Below, piece by piece: positions 8,148-19,500 of a stretch of DNA of 64,000 nt (its first letter is position 1; each line of letters begins with the position of its first letter). A program made the position numbers and the translations under genes. This DNA comes from Intrasporangium calvum DSM 43043. GTDB taxonomy: Bacteria > Actinomycetota > Actinomycetes > Actinomycetales > Dermatophilaceae. The stretch lies in contig NC_014830.1 in NCBI RefSeq assembly GCF_000184685.1, forward strand, positions 2,604,001 through 2,668,000, in the 5' to 3' direction. The notes under the pieces are model-generated. The model was not told where the DNA came from, did not search any database, and saw only the letters and a program-made list of their open reading frames with translations.

Positions 8148-11100
8148 CTACGACAGCGCGTCATTTGGATTTAGGCACGATCCTCCAAGACCGCAGTAGG
8201 TACCATTCATGATGGAGCCCACATCCTGCCACCACCAGTAAACATCAAATCCGATAAGGACACTGTTCATGTTCCCGAGAATGCGTGAAGCAGGGGCGCC
8301 CTTTACGCGCATGGGCGGGGCGTCTGGGTGCACCTGCTCGAACGGTTGTCCGGTGATATCGCGGACCGCGTAGGAGTTATCGATGAGGCGCCTATTCGCG
8401 TCTCTCTGTCTCTTGTATGACTCATTGGCGTTGATATGCTCCTCCACCTTCCCCGCAACATCTTCGGCTTTAAGAGCGTCCCAAAGCTCTGCGAATTCTC
8501 TCCGCGCGATGGTCTGCTCGTCCACGCTTAGCAGCATGCCCCCGGCGAGGCGCGCCTTGCGGTCAGCTTCAAGCAGTCCAGCATACTTCCTAGCAAGTTC
8601 CAAAACGTCGAGATGATGGAAGTAGGTGCGTCTACCTGCACCGCGCGTCATCTCTCCCGTGCGCTTCTCATGCAACAGGGCTGCGGAAGCCTTGCCGTTC
8701 CCGATTACCTTTCGCTCGCCCGGCTTCGCGTACGTGTTGTTGAGTGCTTCCTGAAGAGCCGAGTTGGTCACGGTCGGCGGGCGCAACGTGATCGAGCCGG
8801 GCGAATAGTCGTTGCCTTCGATCGGTCGGTGCCCGTCGAGTTCGATGCGGTTGATGGGGTTGCCGCCGGCGAACCCGTACCGGTTGCCGTTGAACGGGTC
8901 CGCGGCCAGGTTCAGGTCCGCCAGGGCGCCGTTGTACATGTCCCTCGTGGTGAACCGGTTCAACCCCGGGTCGTAGTCACGGAAGCCCATGTCGTACACG
9001 CCGGAGGCGGCATCCCACCGCTTCGCGTTGAACCGGTACACGTTGTACCCCTCGGCTCCGGGCTCGCCCACGGTCGGCTTGTCGATCCCGGTGAACCGGG
9101 CCGTGTCGTCGCTGCCGTACGCGCTGTACCCGTACGTCGCCCGCGTCGACCCATCCTGCTTGGTGAGGGTCTCGACGTCGGAGTGCGCGTTGTACCCGTA
9201 GAACGAGTCCTCCCACACCCCCGCGCTGGTCTTCTTCGACTGCCCGAGCCGCTCCCCGGTCGCCGAGTACGTGTACCTCGCCTGCACCGCGTCCGTGGCC
9301 GCGTCGAGCTCCTCGAGCAGCTGCCCGGTCAACCCCAGGTACGCGAACTCGGTCGTCGCCGCGCCCGCCGTGCCGGCGCCGGTGGTCTTCGAGACGGTCC
9401 GGTCCAGCGCGTCGAACACGTACCGGGTCGTGGCCAGCGCCCCGGTGTCGGTCAGCTTGCGGTGCTCGATGACGTGGTCGAACCCGTCGTACACCTTCCG
9501 CTCGAGCTGCCTGCCGGCCGAGGTGACCGACTCGAGCCGACCGAACGGGTCATACGTGTAGCCAGCGCTCGACCCGCCCGACGCCGCGGTCAGCAGCCGG
9601 TGGCGAGGTCGCCACCCCGCCGATGCTTTGGGCGATGACGTTGCCGTTCGCGTCATGCGTGTACGACTCGCTGCCCACCCCCGCCCCCGTCTTGGTCACG
9701 GTCGCGACCCGGTCCACCGGGTCGAACGTGTACACCGAGGTCGTCGCCACCACCGCGGCATGGTCGTCCGCGTCCATCGTGGACGCCGCGTCCTTGGTGC
9801 GGTTGCCGTTCAGGTCATAGTCGAACTGGTGCTCGGCCACCCTGGCTCCGGCCGAGGTCTTCTCCAGCATCGAGGAGACCGAACCGTCCAGGAAGTACCC
9901 GTAGTCGACCGTGTTCCCGTTGCCCTTGACCTCCCGCAACCGCCGACCCGCATCCGTGTACGTGTAGGTGGTCGTCTTGGCGGCCGGGTCGGTGGCCGAG
10001 GCCCCATTGGTGACCTTGGCGAGCAGGTCGCGGGCGTCGTACTCGTAGCTGGCGTACGTCTTGGCGTGAGTAGTGGTCTTGACGGCGCCGTTCTCGGTGT
10101 ACGTGAACGTTGTCGTCCCGCTGCTGGCACCGGACTCGGTGACCGACTTGACCTGGTTGAGCTGGGTGTAGTCCACGGCGTAGTTCGTCACCGCCACACC
10201 CGTGCGTTGGTCGGTGATGCTGGTCAGGTTGCCGTTGACGTCGTAGCCGTAGAGGAAGTCGCGGTTCTCGGTGTCGGTGTCGCCGCTGTTGTCGCGCACG
10301 GCCTTGATGCCGTCGGCGACGGCGATGCCGCCCGAGGACTGGGCCAGGGTCACCTTGCCGGTGTTGCCGTCGGCGAAGGTGTACTTGCCCAGGGAGACCC
10401 ACTGTCCGGCCTGCGTGGTCTGGTTCAGCGTGGGCTTGGCCTCACCGGAGGCGTGCTTGACCGTGTACGCCGCACTCGTCGTCGCACCGGTCACGGCCGG
10501 GTACTTCGCGTAGAGCGTGTACTGCCCGTCCTGCGGGATGTTCAGCGTCCACTCGAACGTGTCGCTCCCGGTGCCGGCCGCGTGGGTGCGGTAACCGACT
10601 CCCTGGTAGCCGGTCCCGGTCGAGGAGGCAGTCCAAGTCCCGGTGGCCTTCACGTTGCCGGTGTCCCCGTCGTCGACCAGCACGACGTGCGCGCCGACCG
10701 GCGCGCCGGAGTCGGCACGCGACTTCAGCTTCCCGTCCGGGTGGTAGTCCCAGGTCATCACCCGTGCCTGGCCACCGGCCGAGGTCAGGGTGCGCCTGGT
10801 CTGCTGCCCGAGCGGGTTGTAGTCGTAGGAGGTGATGATGTCCCACGGGTCGGTGGAGGTCTTGACGGCCCCGTGGTCCCAGTAGGAGTACAGCGTGTTG
10901 TTGCGGACTGTCTGACCCTCCGACGGCGGCTGCGAGAGCGTCTTGAGCCGGCCGACCGCGTCGTAGCCGTACGTCGTCTTGTTGGCCGTCTTGTACCGGG
11001 CGTCGGAGGGGTTGTACGGGGTGAGGGTCTCCTTGACCCGGTTCAGCTCGTCGTAGACGGTCTGGTGGACGAAGTCGTCCGCGACTGCGGCCGTGGCGAC

Positions 11101-11578
11101 CCCGCGGGGTGTGATGACCTTGCTCCGGTTGCCGACCTGGTCGTACTCGAAGCGCGTGTACCGGTAGGTGATCGTGCCGGCGTCGTCCTTGAACGGCGAC
11201 TTGGCCTCGGCGACCTGGCCGCGAGCGTCAAGGGTGACGGTGGTGGTCTGGTTCTCCTGGTCCGTGCTCGAGACGCCCGTCACTGAGCTCGAACACCTTG
11301 CCGTTGGCGCTCCGCCTGCCCGGAAGCTCCCTGACGCGCTTCGCCTTCGGCGCATCCTTGCCGGCCGCAAGGACGCCTCCCCGCGGCACCGCGCCCGCGT
11401 TGAGGACGGTGTCCCGTGGCGGCGCCGGCGGCTGCCATGTCGGCGCCGAAGCGGCGCCCACTGAGGCCGCCGCAGTCGGCGCCGCCTCCGCCGACGTCCG
11501 TGCCGCGGGAACGACCAGCCCGCTGGCGATGAGGGCCGAAGCCACGATGGACACGCCGGCACGCAGCACGATGTTCAC
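8148..11578 (-). pseudogene. secreted RHS/YD-repeat toxin gene, deleted and frameshifted
   Basis: Three reading frames must be joined to read the protein. (1) GTG at 11578 with GGGGAG upstream starts a clear signal peptide (VNIVLRAGVSIVASALIA) and continues to KVFELSDGRLE. (2) Near 11270 the sense moves to another frame, reading STDQENQTTTVTLDARGQ and then YD repeats (YEYDARDLL, YTYTDAGRRL, YSYWDHG) and a carbohydrate-binding-like insert near 10400-10700. (3) Near 9600 sense moves again, to RLLTAASGGSSAGYTYDPFGRLESV, the RHS closing core (RFTTRDMYNG, GNPINRIELDG) and a C-terminal tip of about 220 residues. The tip has a VIGNGKASAALLHEKRTGE pattern seen in actinobacterial RHS tips and a Trp-rich end. 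The join near 11270 looks like a large internal deletion, because intact homologues carry a long N-terminal region there. Tip DNA (to about 8750) is lower in GC, suggesting transfer. Confidence 0.8.
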
Positions 11579-11648
11579 AGGAACTCCCCTGATCCAGCCC
11601 ATGCCGCCGTGCCGGCACAGGCCGACACGGCGCCAAGGGCGAGCCATT

Positions 11649-11732
11649 GGCCCGTGGAGGGTGGGCCGCGCCGACAATCCCAGATCGGGTGCAAACACCG
11701 CAAACCGAACTGCGGCCCACCCTCCACGGGCC
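11649..11732. repeat. 84-bp element with 21-bp perfect inverted ends
   Basis: Arms 11649-11669 and 11712-11732 are exact inverted copies (GGCCCGTGGAGGGTGGGCCG...) around a 42-base centre. It lies 71 bases upstream of the RHS GTG, in what would be its leader. It may be a regulatory hairpin or a small inverted-repeat element; no target duplication is evident. Confidence 0.7.
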
Positions 11733-11837
11733 TAGGGTGGTGTGAATCTCGCTGCGCAACAATGCGATTAGCGTCAACGGAAACCGAAGCCGGTATGCTT
11801 TCGCCTCTCGAAGCGGACCAAACCTGTGGCGAAGAAT

Positions 11838-12416
11838 TTACGAACTGCTGACCTTTGCGGCGACCAGGCCGCGCACGATGACCTCGAGGCCGACCGCAAA
11901 CGACCTGGCAACCTCGGCCCCGTCTCGGCCTGCACCACCGGCGTCCCCGGCCTGAGCGAGCCGCTCGTTCTGCTCCAGCGCGACCGAGCCGAGGATGTGG
12001 TGGACGAGCAGGTCAGTCACCGCGTCGCATGAGTCAGCCGGCACCCCAGCGCGTCCCACCAGGCCACGCAGCTCCCGCAACGCGGTCACGGAAGCGCGCT
12101 CAGCGGCATACGCCATCCCGACGACGTCGGCGGCGTCAGGCACGGGCGCCAAGGCCGCGCGGACTGCGGTCGCCAGCTCGGCCAGCGCAGCCAGGGCTTC
12201 GCTCTGCGGCACCTCCTCCCGCACCCCGGGCACCTCCGCCAGCAACGCGGCGGCCACCTCGACGAGGAGCTCCTGCTTGCTCGCGACGTGCCAGTAGATC
12301 GCGCCCGGCTGCACGTCGAGCTCGCGGGCGAGGCGGCGCATCGACAGGTCGGCCAGGCCATACCGCCGGAGCAGCTCGACCGCGGTGGAGACGACGTGGT
12401 CGCGGGTCAGTGCCAC
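11838..12416 (-). CDS. bioQ: TetR-family regulator, probable biotin repressor BioQ
   Basis: A DNA-binding repressor of 192 residues. The N-terminal helix-turn-helix is clear ([32 protein letters not shown], split by the turn at residues 27-50), followed by a ligand or dimer domain. GTG start with AGGAGGTGA upstream. It is divergent from bioB with 100 bases between starts, and that gap holds two identical palindromes of the BioQ type. In Corynebacterium and Mycobacterium, BioQ is a TetR protein that represses biotin genes. Assignment here rests on context and operator shape, not on a specific sequence signature. A dispersed-motif copy (12098-12112) is read as AYAAERAS in the second half of the protein. 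Confidence 0.75.
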   Translation of the reverse strand: MALTRDHVVSTAVELLRRYGLADLSMRRLARELDVQPGAIYWHVASKQELLVEVAAALLAEVPGVREEVPQSEALAALAELATAVRAALAPVPDAADVVGMAYAAERASVTALRELRGLVGRAGVPADSCDAVTDLLVHHILGSVALEQNERLAQAGDAGGAGRDGAEVARSFAVGLEVIVRGLVAAKVSSS

Positions 12417-12475
12417 AGGTCACCTCCTCATCGCGTGGGCAACGGTTGACATCGTGCCACGTCCGGGCGGCATAC

Positions 12476-12503
12476 TGAACGCCGTTCAATTGAACGCCGT
12501 TCA
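12476..12503. promoter_or_regulatory. tandem BioQ-type operators
   Basis: Two identical 13-bp palindromes TGAACGCCGTTCA at 12476-12488 and 12491-12503, two bases apart (15-bp period). The form TGAAC-N3-GTTCA matches the known BioQ box pattern of corynebacteria (TGAAC-N3-GTTAC). They end 13 bases before the bioB ATG and so would control bioB and probably the divergent regulator. Confidence 0.8.
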
Positions 12504-12516
12504 AGACAGGAGCGCC

Positions 12517-13575
12517 ATGCCGATCTTCGACCAGCTCGCCGACACCGTTCTCGCCGGGACGCCGGCGAGCCACGCCGACGCCCTCGCCGTGCTCCGGGCA
12601 GCCGACGACGACCTCCTCCCCCTGGTCGCCGCGGCCGGACGACTGCGCCGAGCCCACTTCGGCAACACGGTGAAGGTGAACTACCTCGTCAACCTCAAGT
12701 CCGGCCTCTGCCCGGAGGACTGTGGCTACTGCTCCCAGCGGCTCGGCTCCGGCGCCGACATCCTCACGTACACCTGGCTCAAGACGGACGAGGCCATCGA
12801 GCAGGCGACCGCCGGCCTGCGCGGCGGCGCGACCCGGGTCTGCATGGTCAGCAGCGGACGGGGCCCGACCGACCGCGACGTCGAGCGCGTCGCCGGCCTG
12901 GTCGGCGCCCTCAAGGAGGAGCACCCCGACGTCGAGGTCTGCGCCTGCCTCGGCCTGCTCAAGGACGGCCAGGCCGAGCGGCTGCGCGCGGCGGGCGTCG
13001 ACGCCTACAACCACAACCTCAACACCGCCGAGTCGCACCACGACGAGATCGTCACGACCCACACCTACGCCGACCGCGTCGAGACGGTCGAACGCGCCCA
13101 GGGCGCCGGGCTGTCCGCGTGTTCTGGCCTCATCGCCGGCCTCGGGGAGACCGACGAGCAGCTCGTCGAGGCGCTCTTCGCGCTGCGCGACCTCGGCTCC
13201 GACTCGATCCCCGTCAACTTCCTCATGCCCTTCGACGGCACCCCCCTCGAGGGGACCTGGGAGCTCACCCCGGGACGCTGCCTCCGCATCCTCGCGATGG
13301 CGCGGTTCGTCTGTCCTGACAAGGAGATTCGCATCGCCGGTGGTCGTGAGATGCACCTCCGCTCCCTCCAGGGCCTCGCGCTCCACGTGGCCAACTCGAT
13401 CTTCCTCGGCGACTACCTGACCTCTGAGGGACAGGCCGCCGAGGCCGACCTCGAGCTGATCCGCGACAACGGTTTCGTCGTGCTCGGCGCGGAGGAGGCT
13501 GGGGACGAGGCGGGTTCGCACGACCCGTCGATCCGCCGCCGCGGCGCCGGGACCGCGCTCGCCCCCAATGCCTGA
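12517..13575 (+). CDS. bioB: biotin synthase
   Basis: Radical-SAM enzyme that inserts sulfur into dethiobiotin as the last step of biotin synthesis. 352 residues from the ATG at 12517, which has ACAGGAG 4-10 bases upstream. An in-frame extension further upstream would run through the operators and is rejected. The radical-SAM cluster motif is visible in [15 protein letters not shown] (CxxxCxxC), followed by [14 protein letters not shown] and [14 protein letters not shown]. It is the first gene of the bioB-bioA-bioFD operon and its end overlaps bioA by 8 bases. Control by the upstream BioQ-like boxes is expected. Confidence 0.96.
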   Translation: MPIFDQLADTVLAGTPASHADALAVLRAADDDLLPLVAAAGRLRRAHFGNTVKVNYLVNLKSGLCPEDCGYCSQRLGSGADILTYTWLKTDEAIEQATAGLRGGATRVCMVSSGRGPTDRDVERVAGLVGALKEEHPDVEVCACLGLLKDGQAERLRAAGVDAYNHNLNTAESHHDEIVTTHTYADRVETVERAQGAGLSACSGLIAGLGETDEQLVEALFALRDLGSDSIPVNFLMPFDGTPLEGTWELTPGRCLRILAMARFVCPDKEIRIAGGREMHLRSLQGLALHVANSIFLGDYLTSEGQAAEADLELIRDNGFVVLGAEEAGDEAGSHDPSIRRRGAGTALAPNA

Positions 13576-14899
13576 GGTCGCCCTGCGCTCGGTGACCGAG
13601 CGCGACCGCGGACTCGTGTGGCACCCCTACGCTCCTCTCGACGGTCCGATGCCGTATGCCGCTGAGTCCGCTTCCGGGGTCCGGCTCCGTCTGCGTTCGG
13701 CTGAGCGGGCAGCGGTCGAGGCGATCGACGCGATGTCCTCGTGGTGGTGCGCCATCCACGGCTACCGGCACCCCGCGCTCGACGCGGCTGCGCACGCGCA
13801 GATCGACGCGTTCAGCCACGTCATGTTCGGTGGGCTGACGCACGAGCCTGCCGTGTCGCTCGCCGAGCGCCTCGTCGCGCTCGCGCCCGGGATGGCGCAC
13901 GTCTTCTTCGCCGACTCCGGCTCCGTGTCGGTCGAGGTGGCCCTCAAGCTGGCCCTGCAGTACCAGGCGGCGCGGGGGCGACCCGCCCGGCAGCGGTTCC
14001 TCACGGTGCGCGGCGGCTACCACGGCGACACGTTCGCGGCGATGAGCGTCTGCGACCCCGTCGACGGGATGCACTCGGCCTTCCCCGGCGTGCTGGCCCG
14101 GCACCTCTTCGCCCCGCGCCCCCCGGCGGCCCGGCTGCCGTTGGACCGAGAGCGGCCGGCGGCGTCTGTGGACGAGGTCGACGCCTGGGCCGCTGGCTTC
14201 CGGGAGCTGGCCCAGCGGCATACGGACGAGCTGGCCGCGATCGTCGTCGAGCCCGTGCTGCAGGGGGCCGGCGGGATGTACGTCTACGACCCCGAGTGCC
14301 TGCGGGTCATGCGGGAGGTCGCCGACGAGCACGGGCTGCTCCTCGTCGCGGACGAGATCGCCACCGGGTTCGGGCGGACCGGGCGGCTCTTCGGGTGCGA
14401 GTGGGCGGGCGTCACCCCCGACGTGATGTGCGTCGGCAAGGCCTTGACGGGTGGCTACCTGACCCTCGCGGCCGTGCTGACGACGGCTCGGGTCGGTGAG
14501 GTCATCACCCGGTCGACGTTCCGGGCCCTGTTGCACGGGCCGACGTTCATGGCCAACCCGCTGGCCTGCGCCGTGGCGGGCGCGTCGCTCGACCTGCTGG
14601 CGCTCGGCTGGCAGGACGACGTCGCGCGGATCGAGCATGGGCTCGCTGCGGGGCTGGCGCCTGCGCGGGACCTGCTGTGTGTCAAGGACGTTCGGGTGCT
14701 CGGGGCGGTGGGCGTCGTCCAGCTGGATCGTCCCGTCGACGTCGTTCGGGTCACGCGCGCGGCCCTGGCGCGGGGCGTCTGGGTCCGCCCGTTCCGCGAC
14801 CTCGTCTACACCATGCCGCCCTACATCACCTCCGAGGAGGACGTCGCGACGATCGGCGCGGCCATCGTCGGCGCCGTCCAGGAGGTGCACGGTCGATGA
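13568..14899 (+). CDS. bioA: adenosylmethionine-8-amino-7-oxononanoate aminotransferase
   Basis: PLP enzyme of 443 residues converting 8-amino-7-oxononanoate (KAPA) to 7,8-diaminononanoate with S-adenosylmethionine as amino donor. Family marks: LVWHPYAPL at the start, [49 protein letters not shown] and the PLP lysine in [14 protein letters not shown]. The start overlaps bioB by 8 bases and the stop overlaps the bioF ATG (ATGA), so translation is probably coupled. Two copies of the dispersed motif lie inside the frame (13653-13666 read as PYAAES; 14210-14224 read as AQRHTDE). Both are at positions where homologues tolerate variation. Confidence 0.95.
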   Translation: MPEVALRSVTERDRGLVWHPYAPLDGPMPYAAESASGVRLRLRSAERAAVEAIDAMSSWWCAIHGYRHPALDAAAHAQIDAFSHVMFGGLTHEPAVSLAERLVALAPGMAHVFFADSGSVSVEVALKLALQYQAARGRPARQRFLTVRGGYHGDTFAAMSVCDPVDGMHSAFPGVLARHLFAPRPPAARLPLDRERPAASVDEVDAWAAGFRELAQRHTDELAAIVVEPVLQGAGGMYVYDPECLRVMREVADEHGLLLVADEIATGFGRTGRLFGCEWAGVTPDVMCVGKALTGGYLTLAAVLTTARVGEVITRSTFRALLHGPTFMANPLACAVAGASLDLLALGWQDDVARIEHGLAAGLAPARDLLCVKDVRVLGAVGVVQLDRPVDVVRVTRAALARGVWVRPFRDLVYTMPPYITSEEDVATIGAAIVGAVQEVHGR

Positions 14900-16748
14900 G
14901 CGGCACGGTGTGGGACGACTGGCTCGCCGAGCGTGCGGCACTGCGGGTCGAGCGCGGCACGGTCCGGTCCGACCCGGTCCTCCGGGATGTCGGAGGGCGG
15001 GCGCCGCTGGATCTGGCCAGCAACGACTACCTCGGCCTGTCGCGGGACCCACGAGTCGTCGCCGCGGCCCACGCTGCGATCGACCGGCACGGTGCTGGGG
15101 CGACCGCCTCGCGGCTCGTCACCGGCACGCTGCCGGTCCATCGCGAGCTCGAAGCGGCACTGGCCCAGTTGACCGGGCAGACGAGCGCGCTGGTCTTCTC
15201 GACCGGCTATGCGGCCAACCTTGGCGTGCTGACCGCGCTGTCCGGGCGGGGCGCTGAGATCCTCCTCGACGAGCACGCCCACGCCTCCCTGCACGACGCG
15301 GCTCGGATGTCCCGGGTGCCGTACGCCACCTTCCGTCACAACGACGTCGCGGACCTGGACACGTTGCTGGCTGCGCGCCGCGGGTCTCGCGTCGTCGTCG
15401 CCGTCGAGTCGATCTACTCCGTGCTGGGTGACGCCGCGCCCCTGGTCGCGCTTGCCGAAGCCGTCGCCCGGCACGACGCGCTGCTCGTCGTCGACGAGGC
15501 CCACGGGATCGGGGTCGCCGGGCAGGGTCGGGGGCTCGTCGCCGAGGTGGGGCTGGCCGGCGCGCCCAGTGTCGTCGTCACGGCGACCCTGTCGAAGTCA
15601 CTCGGATCGCAGGGCGGTGCCGTGCTCTGTCGGTCCGAGGTGCGCGAGCACCTCGTCAACACGGCTCGCAGCTTCATCTTCGACACCGGCCTGGCACCCG
15701 CCGCTGCAGGCGCCGCCGCCGAGGCGGCTCGGCTCGTCGCATCCGATCCGTCGCTCGCGGAACGGGTCCGGTCCAACGCCGCCCTGATCTCCGGGATCTG
15801 TGGCATCGACCAGTCGGCCGGGGCGGTCCAGTCGATCCCGATGCCCTCTCCCGGGTCCGCCGTGGCGGCGTGCCTCGAGCTGCGTGAGCGAGGTGTGCTG
15901 GTCGGCTGCTTCCGGCCGCCGAGTGTCCCTGACGGCGTCTCGCGCCTGCGAGTGACCGCCCGGGCCGACCTCTCCCCCGCCGAGGTCGAGGCCGCAGCCC
16001 GCCTCGTCGCCGAGGTCGCCACGCGGCACGAAGAGCACCCTCGACCCAACCCCCAGTCGAGTGTGCAGAACCTGCCGCTGCTGCCGCGCGTGCTCATCGT
16101 CACCGGCACCGACACCGACGTGGGCAAGACCGTCGTCACCGCAGCCACGGCGGCAGCGCTGGTCGCAGCGGGACTGAGCCCAGCGGCATACAAGCCCGTC
16201 CAGACCGGCGTGGCACCCGGCGAGCCCGGCGACATGGGCGAGGTCGAGCGACTGGCGGGCATCCCCACTCGGGAGGGCGCCCGGCTCCGCGAGCCGATGG
16301 CCCCCCGTCCGGCGGCCGCGCTCGAGGGCACCACCCTGCCCACCCTCGCCGACCACGTCGCCGAGATCACCGCCCTCACCGCAAGCCACGACCACGTTCT
16401 CGTCGAGGGCGCCGGCGGCCTGCTCGTCGAGCTCACCGAGGCCGGCGAGACGCTCGCCGACCTCGCCCTGGCCCTGGCGGATGCCGCCGCGATCATCGTC
16501 GCCCGCAGCTCCCTCGGCACGCTGAACCACACCATGCTGACTCGGGAGGCGTTGCAGGGCAGGGGAATCCGCAGTCTCGGCACCGTCCTTGGGTCCTGGC
16601 CGGCCAGCCCCAGCCACCTTGAGCGGACGAACCGGGACCACCTTGCCGCCCGACCTGACGGACTCCTCGGCGCCGTCCCCCACGGCGCTCCAACCCGCGA
16701 CCCGGCCCAGTTCCACGACGCGGCGCCGACGTGGCTCCCCGGGTTGGG

Positions 16749-16770
<22 letters not shown>
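14896..16770 (+). CDS. bioF-bioD: fused KAPA synthase and dethiobiotin synthetase
   Basis: One uninterrupted 624-codon frame encodes two biotin enzymes. Residues 1-376 are BioF, the PLP-dependent 8-amino-7-oxononanoate synthase: [11 protein letters not shown], Asp200 and His203 in VVDEAHG, PLP lysine 234 in [11 protein letters not shown]. Residues 398-624 are BioD, which makes dethiobiotin from diaminononanoate with CO2 and ATP: P-loop GTDTDVGKT (404-412), [18 protein letters not shown]. The linker (about 377-397) reads [20 protein letters not shown]. No stop separates the domains. An internal GTG at 16090 could start BioD, but no ribosome site precedes it. The linker DNA is a copy of an intergenic inverted repeat seen at 18.65 kb. 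The stop region overlaps the convergent cimA by 22 bases. Confidence 0.92.
16025..16076. repeat. intergenic-type inverted repeat inside the bioF-bioD linker
   Basis: Arms 16025-16045 and 16056-16076 match the arms of the repeat at 18646-18719 (19 of 21 and 18 of 21 bases). Here the repeat is translated in frame as the linker between the two enzymes. Confidence 0.75.
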
Positions 16771-18329
<1,559 letters not shown>

Positions 18330-18394
18330 GGCGTGATTCTCTCGTACTCGTCGTGGGTCGGCGTGGCCGTTCGCCCCTCGGGCTCTCATTGATC

Positions 18395-18410
18395 CGTATG
18401 CCGCTGGGCT
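18395..18410 (+). repeat. dispersed motif copy CGTATGCCGCTGGGCT
   Basis: Exact 16-base copy between the cimA attenuator and the cimA start, in the transcribed leader. Confidence 0.9.
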
Positions 18411-18452
18411 GGGTGTGCTTCGCGGCTCTCCCCCGCTGGTGGCCGGGGAAAC

Positions 18453-18504
18453 AAAAAGACCCCCCGGGTAGGGAGGTCTGCGCGACGAGGGTCTCTCGTC
18501 GCGC
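18453..18504 (-). promoter_or_regulatory. cimA transcription attenuator
   Basis: Minus strand, in order: a hairpin at 18504-18480 (perfect 10-bp stem GCGCGACGAG, 5-base loop), then a terminator at 18479-18453 (stem AGACCTCCC with GGGGGGTCT, loop TACCC, followed by TTTT). The loop plus the next base of the first hairpin (AGACCC) is complementary to GGGTCT of the terminator, which gives a possible alternative pairing. The leader-peptide stop codon overlaps the base of the first hairpin. Confidence 0.75.
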
Positions 18505-18551
18505 TACGTGATAATGAGCGTGCTGGTGGCAGCCCTGAGGAGGTGCGTCAC
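18504..18551 (-). CDS. leader peptide of the cimA attenuator
   Basis: A 15-codon frame, GTG start, reading MTHLLRAATSTLIIT and stopping inside the first attenuator hairpin. The Leu-Ile-Ile-Thr end, using ATT and ATC, suits sensing of isoleucine or leucine charging. The ribosome site is weak, so use of this start is inferred from position and content. Confidence 0.65.
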   Translation of the reverse strand: MTHLLRAATSTLIIT

Positions 18552-18645
18552 GAAGTCATCGTGGCAGCCCGCTCCGTCGCCCGAAACCGCGCGTCCGCAT
18601 GCTGGACCGATGGCGCCCGGCCACGAGACCTTGCCGCGCAGATCC

Positions 18646-18719
18646 GTCGAGTGTGCACTTCCTGCCCCGAGGGCCCGCCCGAGTGTGCACTTCCTGCCGG
18701 CACGAAGTGCACACTCGAC
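18646..18719. repeat. intergenic palindromic repeat, GTGCACTTC family
   Basis: Two direct copies (18646-18666 and 18679-18698, containing GAGTGTGCACTTCCTGCC) followed by an inverted copy (18699-18719). Together they can fold into alternative long hairpins. It lies after the stop of the C26 hydrolase gene and may end its transcription. Related copies are at 43027-43080 and in the bioF-bioD linker. Confidence 0.8.
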
Positions 18720-18739
18720 GGTGGGTGGGCGCGCTGGGG

Positions 18740-19489
18740 TCAGGTGGGCGGCTCGGCCCGCCCAGCGGCATACGACCTGGCGGCGGCCACCAGCGCCTCG
18801 AAGAGCCGTGGGTCCTCCCCCTCCTCGGGGTGCCACTGGACCGCCAGGCGGAAGAGCGCGGCCGGGTGCTCCATCGCCTCCAGCGTCCCGTCCGGTGCCC
18901 ACGCCGCCGCGACGTAGCCGGGGTGGGTGACGACGGACTGGTGGTGGTAGCTCGGGACGTCGACCTCGGCCCCGAGCAAGCCGGCGAGCCGGGTGCCCGG
19001 CACCGGGTGGACCGGGTGGCTGCCGTAGGTCGCCGGGGCGGGCGAGTGGTCGTCGTGGCCCACCCGCTCGGGAACGTGCTGCTCGAGCGTCCCGCCCACG
19101 GCGACCGCCATCACCTGCATGCCACGACAGATGCCGAGGACCGGCAGGTCGAGTTCTCCGGAGACGTCCGCGATGGCCATCTCGGTCGTGTCGCGGTCTG
19201 GCCGGGAGGCCTGCACCGTGGGGTGGCCCTCAGCCTCGTAGAGCTCCGGAGCCACGTCGGCACCGCCCGAGATGATGACGCCGTCGAGCCGCCGCAGCAG
19301 CTCACGCACCAGCCGATGGTCGTCGTCGGCCGAGTCGAGCCGAGGAGGAATGAGCACCGCGATGCCACCAGCCTGCTCGACCTTGCGCACGTAGGAGTGC
19401 GGGACGAGTGCCGACGGCACGTCGACCCAGTCTCCCCGCGTCGCCCGCTCGACGTACGAGGTGATCCCGATGATCGGCGTGTCCGACAC
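18740..19489 (-). CDS. gamma-glutamyl-gamma-aminobutyrate hydrolase family (PuuD-like)
   Basis: Class I glutamine-amidotransferase-like peptidase C26 of 249 residues that would release glutamate from gamma-glutamyl amines such as gamma-glutamyl-GABA. Visible: GITSYVE at the start, the oxyanion GVIISGGADVAPELY, nucleophile Cys in LGICRGMQVMAVAVGG, and the His/Glu pair in VQWHPEE. It is the last gene of the minus-strand catabolic operon, 11 bases after the SDR gene. A copy of the dispersed motif (18760-18774) forms its last codons (SYAAGRAEP). Together with the PuuA-like ligase and aldehyde dehydrogenase upstream, it points to degradation of putrescine or a related amine. Confidence 0.88.
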   Translation of the reverse strand: MSDTPIIGITSYVERATRGDWVDVPSALVPHSYVRKVEQAGGIAVLIPPRLDSADDDHRLVRELLRRLDGVIISGGADVAPELYEAEGHPTVQASRPDRDTTEMAIADVSGELDLPVLGICRGMQVMAVAVGGTLEQHVPERVGHDDHSPAPATYGSHPVHPVPGTRLAGLLGAEVDVPSYHHQSVVTHPGYVAAAWAPDGTLEAMEHPAALFRLAVQWHPEEGEDPRLFEALVAAARSYAAGRAEPPT

Positions 19490-19500
19490 CTCGCCCCCGA

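Noticed and set aside
6945-11578. Insertion sequence or prophage
   Set aside because: No transposase, integrase or phage gene, and no terminal repeats bounding the RHS block, were seen. The block is a decayed toxin locus.
18504-18902. A 132-codon frame that contains the cimA leader peptide
   Set aside because: Upstream of the GTG at 18551 the frame runs through a repeat and antisense to the hydrolase gene. Only the last 15 codons fit an attenuator.
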